Shown here in pieces: positions 1 to 7,608 of a stretch of DNA of 64,000 bases (its first letter is position 1; every line of letters starts with the position of its first letter). This stretch comes from Persicitalea sp963803495 (GTDB taxonomy: Bacteria; Bacteroidota; Bacteroidia; Cytophagales; Spirosomataceae). The DNA lies in NCBI GenBank assembly GCA_963803495.1, contig CAWDMP010000002.1, positions 2,976,001-3,040,000 of the forward strand, written 5' to 3'. A program made the translations under genes and the position numbers. Below the pieces are notes generated by a model, which saw only the letters and a program-made list of their open reading frames with translations, had not been told where the DNA came from and made no database searches.

Positions 1-2
1 TC

Positions 3-452
3 TCAGCCTTTTCGTTGACCTACGCCATTCTTCAAGTACCCGGCGGCGTGATGGTGGATCGGGCCAGTCCGCGCAAGCTATATCCTTTTACCCTGGTTTT
101 CTGGTCGTTGGCCACGCTGGTGCAGGGGTTTCTGAAATCGTTCGTCGGCTTCATTCTCACGCGGGCCAGCATCGGTATTTTCGAAGCACCTTCTTATCCC
201 ATGAACAACCGCATCGTTTCGGCCTGGTTTTCCGAGAAGGAGCGGGCCACGGCCACCGCGGTCTAGTTCATCGGGCTGGCGTTCCTGACGCCGCTGCTGG
301 TCATCATCCAAATGCACCTGGGCTGGCGCGGGCTGTTCGTTTCGTCGGGCGTCATCGGGCTGGTGTGGGCGGTGCTTTGGTGCTTTTTTTACCGCTCGCC
401 GCAGGTCCACGGCAGCATCAACCAAGAGGAACTCGACCTGATCGCCGAGGGC
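3..452 (+). pseudogene. MFS sugar-acid transporter, partial and interrupted
   Basis: The frame runs in from the left edge and encodes part of a major facilitator superfamily permease. It shows the cytoplasmic-loop motif GGVMVDRASPRK and hydrophobic helices (FVGFILTRASIGIFEAPSYP, then GLFVSSGVIGLVWAVLWCFF). A TAG at 264-266 interrupts it, and the same frame continues directly after it with FIGLAFLTPLLVII. A likely cause is a small in-frame deletion, because family members have a few extra residues (of the TSGQ type) at this point. At about 452 the frame runs without a stop into an unrelated enzyme. The family is the anion:cation symporter group that imports hexuronates and galactonate. Seen: family motifs and the stop. 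Inferred: non-functional remnant, or an assembly artefact. Confidence 0.75.
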
Positions 453-1067
453 CTGTATGGCTGGGGCGAATCGGGGCTTTCGGGCCGGGAGTTGGCCATG
501 GTCGGGGCCGTGGAGCACTACCGGAAGTTTTTGGTGGGCAAAAATCCGTCCAATATCGGGGCCTTATGGCAGGAGATGTACCGCAGCCTGTACTTCGAAG
601 GCGGACGCGTGCTGACCGCCGCGATCTCAGCCATCGGCGAAGAATTCGCTAGCAAGTGGGATTTCATGCCCTATCTCGAAAATGATCTCACCAACTTCGC
701 CCGTGTCGATGTCTGCAATGTAGGGTGCCTGACCGAATCCATGAAGGTGGCCGCGATGGCCGAGGCCCACTACATCGACCTCATGCCCCACGACCCGCTG
801 GGGCCGATCTGTACGGCAGCGACGATTCACCTGGCGGCGGCAGTTCCTAACTTTGCCTGGCTGGAAGTACCTCCTTATGACACCGATACATCCGGTCAGC
901 ACAAGTACTTTGAAAATCACCCCGAAGTGAAAGACACCATTTACCAAATTTCCGACGCGCCCGGCCTGGGCATGAATGTGAATGAGGAAACCGTCAAGGC
1001 GCAATCGTTCAAATTTTGGGAAGCGCCCCGGCTGCACAAAGCTGACGGTTCGTTTACGAACCGGTAA
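453..1067 (+). pseudogene. Mandelate racemase/enolase-superfamily dehydratase, internally deleted
   Basis: In frame with the preceding transporter remnant, the sequence switches to an enolase-superfamily sugar-acid dehydratase (galactonate-dehydratase-like). It begins inside the N-terminal capping domain (YGWGESGLSGREL, then YRSLYFEGGRVLTAAISAI). It then jumps to the end of the barrel domain (GEEFASKWDFMPYL, NVGCLTESMKVAAMAEAHYIDL, MPHDPLGPICTAATIHLAAA) and the C-terminus. About 130-150 residues that should carry the KxK base and the first metal ligands are missing, so the product cannot be catalytic. A transporter next to such a dehydratase is a usual sugar-acid catabolic arrangement, so both genes probably come from one operon that suffered at least two deletions. 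Confidence 0.75.
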
Positions 1068-1268
1068 GGGGGCTGAAAAGGTTAAGAGGGCGTTAGAAAA
1101 TGAAGCGAGTAGCCTCTGCATCCGGTCGAGGTAGCTCAGGCATTGATCGACCAGCAGGTGCACCGATGCCCTATCTAAAATTCAAACATGTTCTTAGGAT
1201 AGTACCGATAAAGTGAAAAACAGTATCTTTATTCTTCCGAAGGGTCATTCACTAAAACAACCGACTCA

Positions 1269-1502
1269 ATGGTTATAGAACTGCCGGACACGATTCTCGC
1301 AAAAACCGGAATCACCGAAACGGAGATCTTGCTGCTTATGGCTATTCGACTTTTTGAAGAAGATCGAATGGCCTTGGGTAAAGCGAGTCGATTAGCGAGC
1401 ATGAACTAAATGATGTTCCCAAGGGGACTAGGCAAACGCGAAATGCCCATTCATTACGATGTAGAGGATTTTGAACGGGATGTTGAAATATTGAAATTAT
1501 GA
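1269..1502 (+). pseudogene. UPF0175-family small protein with in-frame stop
   Basis: From ATG 1269 the frame gives MVIELPDTILAKTGITETEI, then LGKASRLASMN, then TAA at 1407-1409. It continues in the same frame with LGKREMPIHYDVEDFERD to TGA at 1500-1502. Both halves fit UPF0175 proteins, a short family (about 75-85 residues) often encoded next to PIN-domain genes and thought to be antitoxin-like DNA-binding proteins. The stop replaces the position where relatives commonly have Gln, so a CAA to TAA change would explain it. The final TGA overlaps the ATG of the next gene. No PIN-domain partner is present next to it. Possible alternative: the first 46 residues are made as a short protein. Confidence 0.6.
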
Positions 1503-1876
1503 AAAATCGAATTCTCTTTGCAATCCTCCTCATTTCCACGACCGCCTGCCACAAATCCGACAAAGCCGTGGCGAGCGAAACCGTCGAAACCCGCGCCCGT
1601 ATCGTGAGCAACCTGGCCGTGGACGGCTGCAACTGGCATTTCGAGATTGCAAACGCCGATTCTTCCAATATCGAAACCTTTATCCCGACGCTGGCTACCG
1701 AGCCCCGGGTCAAAGCCGCGGTGCCTGCTTTCGGTACCGAAGACGCCTATTCCTTCATCGACATAAGCCTTAAGTACCGGCGGGCCAACACGAAGCGCGA
1801 CCTGCTGTGCGGCTTCCGGCGTACGCTGAGCGTCGACGAAATCGAGGTACTGGAGATCAGTCAGTTTGAGAAGTGA
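1499..1876 (+). CDS. Small lipoprotein, unknown function
   Basis: A 125-residue protein whose N-terminus (MKNRILFAILLISTTAC) is a lipoprotein signal peptide with the lipidated Cys at about residue 17. The mature part has two further Cys residues (in DGCNWHF and LLCGFRR) that could form a disulphide, and no family I recognise. It starts inside the end of the upstream UPF0175 remnant (ATG at 1499, TGA at 1500-1502), which may couple translation. Probably exported and anchored in the inner or outer membrane. Function not assignable from sequence. Confidence 0.55.
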   Translation: MKNRILFAILLISTTACHKSDKAVASETVETRARIVSNLAVDGCNWHFEIANADSSNIETFIPTLATEPRVKAAVPAFGTEDAYSFIDISLKYRRANTKRDLLCGFRRTLSVDEIEVLEISQFEK

Positions 1877-1970
1877 TTCTCATAATAAAATTGGGGGCGA
1901 TGCAACTTTTAGGCGCTCAGGTACATCCGTTAGGTGTATCTCAATCATAACCTCAAAAACTACATTAGCC

Positions 1971-2750
1971 ATGAAAACCAATCGTTTTGCGCTGTTGCTC
2001 AGCGCGTTCATCTTCGCCTTAGCATCCTTCACGCACGCCCAATCCTCCTCGACGAACGCGGCGGATATCCTTCGCCAAATCGATGACAAGCGAGAAATCA
2101 ATGTTCGGGATGCCGTGATTCGCGGTACGCTGGACTTTACCGGACTATCGAATCGGCAAAAGGTGTCGAAGGCCCGCATCGACAACGACGAATACAAAAG
2201 CCGGGTCGAGGTACCATTGACGTTCCGTAATTGTACTTTCAAAGGTGATGTGATCGCCTATAAAACACTGGACCGGGATGGCAAATCCGGTAACTCCTGG
2301 TTCGGTAACAACGACCAGGTACTCTACACCGCCGACTTCCGGGAGACAGTGATTTTTGAAAACTGTGTCTTCGAGGGAAAAACCGAATTCAAGTACTCCG
2401 ATTTTGACGAGATCGCCGTTTTCAACGACAACCGCTTTCGTAACGAGGCTAACTTCAAGTACGCCAACTTCCGGGAAGACGCGCGCTTCGAGGGGGTAGA
2501 CTTCGGCGACGATGCTAATTTCAAGTACGCCAACTTCCGAGCGGCCGCACTATTCACCGATGCCCGCATGGACGATGACGCAGATTTCAAGTACGCTGAG
2601 TTTAGAGACGGTGCCAGCTTCCGTAAAACCGATTTTCGGGGCGGAGCCGATTTCAAGTATGCTCAGTTCGAGCGGCAGGGCGACTTCACCAACGCCGATT
2701 TCCGTAGCCAGCCGGATTTCAAATACACCAAAGGCCGCAGGAATATGTGA
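1971..2750 (+). CDS. Secreted pentapeptide-like repeat protein with 22-residue repeats
   Basis: A 259-residue protein starting at ATG 1971; an upstream in-frame ATG would add residues with no signal-peptide character. A Sec signal peptide ends near ASFTHA-QSS. After about residue 100 the chain is built from near-perfect 22-residue units whose core is A(N/D)FKYA(N/E/Q)FR, at least five copies. Phe occurs at alternating 5- and 6-residue intervals, so the underlying period is 11. This resembles pentapeptide repeats, which form right-handed beta-helices, but with an 11/22 rather than a strict 5 periodicity. The surface is rich in Asp, Arg and Lys. Probable role: periplasmic or extracellular scaffold or binding protein (inference). 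A strong terminator follows at 2815-2861. Confidence 0.7.
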   Translation: MKTNRFALLLSAFIFALASFTHAQSSSTNAADILRQIDDKREINVRDAVIRGTLDFTGLSNRQKVSKARIDNDEYKSRVEVPLTFRNCTFKGDVIAYKTLDRDGKSGNSWFGNNDQVLYTADFRETVIFENCVFEGKTEFKYSDFDEIAVFNDNRFRNEANFKYANFREDARFEGVDFGDDANFKYANFRAAALFTDARMDDDADFKYAEFRDGASFRKTDFRGGADFKYAQFERQGDFTNADFRSQPDFKYTKGRRNM

Positions 2751-2814
2751 TCCAAAATAAACGCTGACAGCGATTGGAACCCGCAATGGAATTGGCTGTC
2801 AGTGTTATAGCGAC

Positions 2815-2861
2815 AAGCGTCCGAAACCGTACACCAAGTGTGCGATTTCGGACGCTTTTTT
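2815..2861 (+). terminator. Rho-independent terminator
   Basis: The stem arms AAGCGTCCGAAA (2815-2826) and TTTCGGACGCTT (2846-2857) are perfect complements with a 19-nt loop, followed by a T-run to 2861. It lies 65 bases after the repeat-protein stop codon. Confidence 0.85.
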
Positions 2862-2879
2862 GTTTTCAAAAAAGGTAAG

Positions 2880-2902
2880 ATACTGATTTACAGCATCAGT
2901 AT
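2880..2902. promoter_or_regulatory. Possible operator palindrome
   Basis: ATACTGAT and ATCAGTAT form an 8-bp inverted repeat with a 7-nt spacer, about 70 bases upstream of the ABC ATPase start and after the preceding terminator. It could be a regulator-binding site in the promoter region. No regulator gene is adjacent, so this is tentative. Confidence 0.25.
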
Positions 2903-2971
2903 TCGATGGTACGTTATTTGGCATAGGGTAATGCAAGATCAAAAGCCATTATCAACTATCAATTAAATAAA

Positions 2972-3634
2972 GTGATTCAACTACAAAACATCGCCAAGCA
3001 CTACCCCGCCGGATTTGGCAAGACCTACGTCTTGCGCAACATTAACCTCAATGTAAAGGAAGGGGAATTTGTCTCGATCATGGGTCCTTCGGGCTCGGGC
3101 AAGTCTACTCTGCTACACATTCTGGGACTGCTCGAAGAGCCTTCCGAGGGAGAGTACCTGTTCATGGAAGAGCCGGTGCAGAAACTCACCGAGAAGAAGC
3201 GCACCGAGCTGCACCGTCACCACATCGGCTTCGTGTTCCAGGCCTACCACCTCATCGACGAGCTGACGGTTTACGAAAACATCGAGACGCCGCTACTGTA
3301 CAAAGGTACCCCATCGGCGGAGCGCAAAAGCCGCGTGGCCGAATTGCTCGACCGCTTCAACATCGTGGCGAAGAAAGACCTGTTCCCCAGTCAGCTTTCG
3401 GGCGGACAGCAGCAGCTGGTGGGTGTAGCACGATCGATCGTGCATGAGCCCAAGGTGATTTTTGCCGATGAGCCCACGGGCAACCTCCATTCCGAGCAAG
3501 CCGAAGACATCATGGAGCTTTTCCAAAAACTTAATAAGGAAGACAAAGTGACGATCATTCAGGTAACGCACTCTGAAAAAAACGCCGAATATGGCAACCA
3601 CGTAGTGCGGTTGAAAGATGGGTGGATGGCTTAA
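2972..3634 (+). CDS. ABC transporter ATP-binding protein, LolD/MacB type
   Basis: A 220-residue ABC ATPase starting at GTG 2972. Walker A is GPSGSGKST (38-46), the Q-loop Gln is at about 90 (GFVFQAYH), the signature is LSGGQQQ (142-148), Walker B is VIFADEP (162-168), and the H-loop is in QVTHSE. The length and the ERK-rich helical domain match the LolD/MacB/FtsE subfamily, which drives lipoprotein release or type VII ABC extrusion through FtsX-fold permeases. The next gene is a TolC-family outer-membrane factor, suggesting a MacAB-TolC-like efflux unit. No FtsX-fold permease or HlyD-type adaptor lies beside it, so the partners must be elsewhere or lost. Confidence 0.88.
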   Translation: MIQLQNIAKHYPAGFGKTYVLRNINLNVKEGEFVSIMGPSGSGKSTLLHILGLLEEPSEGEYLFMEEPVQKLTEKKRTELHRHHIGFVFQAYHLIDELTVYENIETPLLYKGTPSAERKSRVAELLDRFNIVAKKDLFPSQLSGGQQQLVGVARSIVHEPKVIFADEPTGNLHSEQAEDIMELFQKLNKEDKVTIIQVTHSEKNAEYGNHVVRLKDGWMA

Positions 3635-3711
3635 TTTAGTTGAAAGTGCTGGAAAAAAGCCAACTCTTACCGCACCCAACAGCTACTGAATTCAGCCGTA
3701 CCAGCGGACCA

Positions 3712-3746
3712 GTCCAACGTCCAAAGTCTAAAATCCAGAATCCAAC
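3712..3746. repeat. Heptanucleotide tandem repeat, GTCCAAC family
   Basis: Five consecutive imperfect 7-mers: GTCCAAC, GTCCAAA, GTCTAAA, ATCCAGA, ATCCAAC. They sit in the 118-base spacer between the ABC ATPase and TolC genes. A related array occurs at 60333-60360. This resembles the short tandemly repeated repetitive sequences described in cyanobacteria. Confidence 0.6.
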
Positions 3747-3752
3747 TTAGCC

Positions 3753-5108
3753 ATGATATTTTTTAAACTACTCTTCAAGTATTTGCAACGTCCGGCGCAG
3801 CGGTGGCTGCTGGCGGGTACTTGTTTGCTTTGTGTACCGGTTTCGGCTCAGCAATTGCTCGGTCTGCAGGATTGCGCGGAGCTGCTGACCAAAAACAACC
3901 TGACGTTTCGCGAAGGGCAGCTGCAGGCCGAGGCCTCGCGGGCACAGTGGCGACAGGCCAAGTCGCAGCAATTGCCCAGCATCGGCATCAACCTCAGCCA
4001 AAGCGTGAACTTGGGCCGCAGCATCGACCGCTTCACCAATGCCTACATCGACCAACTCTATAATTCCAGCTACGTGGGGGCGCAAGTCGATGAAACCGTT
4101 TTTCAGGGATTCAGGGTGCAAAACGAAATCCGACAGTTCAAGATGCTGGAAGAATCGGCCGTTCAGAATAGTACTGCTGTCCGCAATGAGCAGTTGCTGT
4201 CGATGGTACAGGCCTATGTGCAGGTACTGGCGACCAAGGCGTTGCACGAGTCGGCCCGGCAGCAGGTGGCCAGCTCGAAGGAGCAGGCGGATCGGGTCGA
4301 GAAGCAGGTGAAGGCTGGCGTCGTGGGGGCCAACGGGCTATACGAGATCAGGGCGCAGCTCAGCAACGACACCTTCGATGAAGTGACCGCCCTCAACAAC
4401 CATCGCATGGCGCGGCTGACTTTATTCCAATTGCTCAACATTCCACCTGACCCCGACACAGAGTTCCGACCGCTGAGCGTGAGCGCCGGGGAGCCCGCGC
4501 CAATGAGTACCGAAGAAATTTTTGCGGAAGCGCAGCAAACGTTCCCCGCCATTCGCGCCGCCGAGTTGCGGCGGCAGAGCTTCGGCTACCAAATCAAATC
4601 CATCAAGGCGCGTAATTTGCCTTCGCTGAATGTTTCGGCCAATTTTGGCGCATTCTACGCCTCTACCAACAAACAGCTCGACTACTTCGAGCAGCTCAAC
4701 GCAACCCGGAATGGTTCGCTGGGGCTGGGCCTCTACATTCCGATTCTGAACGGGTGGCAATCGCGCCCCCGGGTGGAGCTGGCGCGGGTGCAAGAGCGCG
4801 TCGCCCGCAACCAACTGGATCAGACCAATGTACTGGTGCGGCAGGGTATCGAGCAGGGGGTACTGAACGTGACCGCCGCCCAGGACCGCTACAACGCCGC
4901 CACCGCTCAGGCCGAGGCCCTCGAAGCCAGTTATGGCACGGTAGCTAGTCGGCTTAACGCAGGTACCGCCACGATTTTTGAGTACTCGCTTTCCAAAGCT
5001 AACCTGGCCCGTGCCCAGGCCAACGCCATCCGCGCTACCTACGAGTTCATCATGCACCGCAAAATCTTGCAGTACTACCGCCAGGGAAGCTGGGATGGGG
5101 TGCTATAA
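3753..5108 (+). CDS. TolC-family outer-membrane efflux protein
   Basis: A 451-residue outer-membrane factor. After a signal region ending near LCVPVSA-QQ, the chain has the two-fold repeated layout of TolC: long amphipathic helices rich in Ala, Gln and Arg, and beta-strand segments (for example PSIGINLSQSVNLGRSIDRF and PSLNVSANFGAFYAS, each followed by a GLGLYIPILNGWQ-like strand). TolC proteins trimerise into an outer-membrane barrel with a periplasmic alpha-tunnel. It lies in the same direction as the ABC ATPase, separated by 118 bases containing a heptamer array. Inferred role: exit duct for that ABC system. A hairpin terminator follows at 5140. Confidence 0.9.
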   Translation: MIFFKLLFKYLQRPAQRWLLAGTCLLCVPVSAQQLLGLQDCAELLTKNNLTFREGQLQAEASRAQWRQAKSQQLPSIGINLSQSVNLGRSIDRFTNAYIDQLYNSSYVGAQVDETVFQGFRVQNEIRQFKMLEESAVQNSTAVRNEQLLSMVQAYVQVLATKALHESARQQVASSKEQADRVEKQVKAGVVGANGLYEIRAQLSNDTFDEVTALNNHRMARLTLFQLLNIPPDPDTEFRPLSVSAGEPAPMSTEEIFAEAQQTFPAIRAAELRRQSFGYQIKSIKARNLPSLNVSANFGAFYASTNKQLDYFEQLNATRNGSLGLGLYIPILNGWQSRPRVELARVQERVARNQLDQTNVLVRQGIEQGVLNVTAAQDRYNAATAQAEALEASYGTVASRLNAGTATIFEYSLSKANLARAQANAIRATYEFIMHRKILQYYRQGSWDGVL

Positions 5109-5139
5109 AATTGAGAATGGTTAATCCTTGGTAAGATGG

Positions 5140-5171
5140 AAAAGAGAAGGCTACTGGCTTTCTCTTTTTTT
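5140..5171 (+). terminator. Rho-independent terminator after TolC gene
   Basis: AAAAGAGAA (5140-5148) pairs with TTCTCTTTT (5160-5168), giving a hairpin that ends in a T-run of about seven, 32 bases after the TolC stop codon. Confidence 0.75.
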
Positions 5172-5242
5172 GGTATAGGCGGGTGCGGCCATTATATTCA
5201 ACCGCCGTTGTGCTTTCTTAGCTACACCCGTTCAATATCCTG

Positions 5243-5977
5243 ATGAAGAAAACGAAACTTGGATTGCTTCTGCTCGTAACGTTGGCTCTGGCCTGCCAAC
5301 GCCCACCTACCTACCAGATGATCGGGGCAGACTATACACCCAACTATCCGCTGGACAGAAACAAGGGCGACATCGACCGCTTCGCCGCGCAGGATGCAGC
5401 GCAGATGCCCGCGCCGGGCGGTATCGTGCTGGTAGGTAGTTCGAGTTTCCGTCGATGGGATACCGCGGCGGAAGACCTGGCGCCACTGCCAATAGTCAAC
5501 CGGGGCTTCGGCGGTTCTACGATCCCGGAGATGATCGAATACATTGACGAGACGGTACTCCGGTACAATCCCTCGATGGTGGTCACGTATTGTGAGAACG
5601 ATATGTTCGTGGACAAAACCAAAACCCCCGAGCAGACCCGTGATTCCTACGTGAAGTTCACACAGTTGGTTCGCCAACAAATGCCCGATGTGCCGATGTA
5701 CTTCGTCTCGCTCAAACCCTCGCCTTCGCGCTGGGCGCGCCGGGCGGAAGCCATAAAAGCCAACAAACTGATCGAAGATTTTACCAAAAAAGACCCACAC
5801 CACGGCTACATCGACGTGTGGCCGACGATGCTGAAAGATGGTCGGCCGGATGGCAGCATTTATATAAGTGATAGTCTGCACACCAATGCCGAAGGCTACC
5901 GCCGCTGGACGACGGTCCTCAAACCCATACTGACCAAAGCGTACCAAGGTACTTCCGCCGCCTCGGCCACTAGATAG
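5243..5977 (+). CDS. GDSL/SGNH-family lipoprotein hydrolase
   Basis: A 244-residue lipoprotein (signal peptide with Cys at about 18 in LALACQR). The SGNH blocks are visible: block I GSSSFR (nucleophile Ser, about 66-71), block II GFGGST, block III as CENDMF (the GxND equivalent), and block V as DSLHTNAEGYRRW (catalytic Asp and His). These enzymes hydrolyse esters, lysophospholipids or acylated sugars. The lipid anchor places it in the envelope. It stands 100 bases upstream of an FGGY sugar kinase in the same direction, so an acylated carbohydrate substrate is possible, but this is inference. The substrate cannot be read from sequence. Confidence 0.85.
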   Translation: MKKTKLGLLLLVTLALACQRPPTYQMIGADYTPNYPLDRNKGDIDRFAAQDAAQMPAPGGIVLVGSSSFRRWDTAAEDLAPLPIVNRGFGGSTIPEMIEYIDETVLRYNPSMVVTYCENDMFVDKTKTPEQTRDSYVKFTQLVRQQMPDVPMYFVSLKPSPSRWARRAEAIKANKLIEDFTKKDPHHGYIDVWPTMLKDGRPDGSIYISDSLHTNAEGYRRWTTVLKPILTKAYQGTSAASATR

Positions 5978-6076
5978 GCAGGTACCACCAGCTCAAAGGA
6001 TTTTAAAGGGAAAGTACCTATCTTGTCCGCCCGATTTACCAGAAAAATTTCTCGATTCGAATCCCTGACACAACTG

Positions 6077-7426
6077 ATGAAAGTAACCGCTGTTTTTGAC
6101 ATTGGCCGGACCAATAAGAAGTACATATTGTTTGATGAAGCTTACCGCGTCGTGCGTGAAGTACGCGATGTATTACCCGAAATTACCGACGAAGACGGCT
6201 TTGTGTGCGAAGATCTTGACTTGTTGACCCAATGGGTGCAAAAGCACTGGGCGACGCTCAAAGAAGAGAAGGAATTTGAACTACAGGCCGTCAATGTATC
6301 GGCTTACGGAGCCAGCTTTGTGCACCTGGACGGCTTCGATAAACCGATCACGCCACTTTACTCTTACCTGAAACCTTTTCCCGAAGCGCTGGCGGCCGAT
6401 TTCTACGGAGAGTACGGCGACCCGATGAAACTTGCACTCCAAACGGGCTCGCCGCCGATGGGTTTCCTGAATTCGGGCCTGCAGATGTACTGGCTCAAGC
6501 ACACGCGCCCCGCGGTATATAAGGAAATAAAAACCTCGTTGAACCTGCCGCAGTACATTCTGTTTTTGCTTACGGGTCGTAAGGTGAGCGATTTCACGTC
6601 GGTTGGCTGCCACACTGCGATGTGGAGCCTCGAAATGATGGAGTACCACGACTGGGTGAAAGCCGAGGAGATTCAGAAAAAGATGGCGCAGATTCTGGCG
6701 GCCTCCTCGTTCATTTATCGGTTCGACAAGAGCGTGATTCAATCGGGCTTCGGTTTGCACGATAGTTCGGCGGCGCTCATCCCGTACCGCATGGCGTTCA
6801 AAAAGCCGTTCGTCTTGCTTTCGACGGGTACCTGGCTGGTGAACTTCAATCCTTTCTCTACCAATCCGCTTACATCTGATCAGCTTGAGCGCGACTGCCT
6901 GGTGTTCATGACGCCGGAAGGTAGTGGCGTTAAAGCTTCGCGCGTATTCATGGGCCGCGAGCACGATTATCAGGTGGAAAAAATCACCGAGTACTTCCAA
7001 CTAGAACAGGACGACTACCGCGATATCGAATTCGACCCCGCCTACCTGACCAAACCCGCGCCGCCCTTTTATCCCGCGCTCATGGAAGGCAACGGCCCCT
7101 TCCCCGAGACCCAGCCCCAAACTTGGCAGATCAGCGCCTTCGCTACGCCCGAGGCGGCCTACCATCACTTGATGATCGGCCTGGTCGACATCGTGGTCGC
7201 GTCGCTGGAGCTCATTGGCGTGAACGACGTACCTACGCTATTCATCGACGGTGGCTTTGCCAAAAACAAGATTTTCACCCAACTCCTCGCCCGCAAATTC
7301 CCCAACCACGAGGTATGCACCACGATGCTGCCCTATGCCGCCGCACTCGGCGCCGCCCTGCACGTCACGCGTCCGCAAACGTTCGAGTTTCCGGGGGAGA
7401 TTATTAAGGTGGAGAAAAAAGGGTGA
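6077..7426 (+). CDS. FGGY-family carbohydrate kinase
   Basis: A 449-residue sugar kinase. I place the start at ATG 6077 (MKVTAVFDIGRTNKKYILFD) because the first ATPase phosphate-binding motif FDIGRTNKKY must lie near the N-terminus. The second ATP-binding motif is LLSTGTWLVNF and the adenosine motif is LFIDGGFAKNKIF near the C-terminus. FGGY kinases phosphorylate pentuloses, hexuloses or deoxy sugars such as L-rhamnulose and L-fuculose. The protein is somewhat shorter than typical FGGY kinases (about 480-500). Substrate not determined. It converges with recG, with an inverted heptamer array in between. Confidence 0.85.
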   Translation: MKVTAVFDIGRTNKKYILFDEAYRVVREVRDVLPEITDEDGFVCEDLDLLTQWVQKHWATLKEEKEFELQAVNVSAYGASFVHLDGFDKPITPLYSYLKPFPEALAADFYGEYGDPMKLALQTGSPPMGFLNSGLQMYWLKHTRPAVYKEIKTSLNLPQYILFLLTGRKVSDFTSVGCHTAMWSLEMMEYHDWVKAEEIQKKMAQILAASSFIYRFDKSVIQSGFGLHDSSAALIPYRMAFKKPFVLLSTGTWLVNFNPFSTNPLTSDQLERDCLVFMTPEGSGVKASRVFMGREHDYQVEKITEYFQLEQDDYRDIEFDPAYLTKPAPPFYPALMEGNGPFPETQPQTWQISAFATPEAAYHHLMIGLVDIVVASLELIGVNDVPTLFIDGGFAKNKIFTQLLARKFPNHEVCTTMLPYAAALGAALHVTRPQTFEFPGEIIKVEKKG

Positions 7427-7435
7427 AAGGGTTAA

Positions 7436-7578
7436 GGGTCAAAGGTGAATGGTCAACAATGCATATTTCGGAACCTCAATTCAAGGCAGTACATATTCAG
7501 GAACATTGACTGAATTTTCTAAGAACTAGAGTCTCTTGGTCCCAAACCCCTTGACCATTGACCATTCACCTTTGACCC
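7436..7578. repeat. 21-bp inverted repeat made of heptamers
   Basis: The left arm (7436-7456) begins GGGTCAAAGGTGAATGG and the right arm (7558-7578) is its exact 21-base reverse complement. The right side reads as tandem 7-mers TTGACCA, TTGACCA, TTCACCT, TTGACCC. The arms are 101 bases apart, between the convergent FGGY kinase and recG genes. Confidence 0.75.
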
Positions 7579-7608
7579 AATCTCCAATTCTGCCTTTCCC
7601 ACCAAAGC

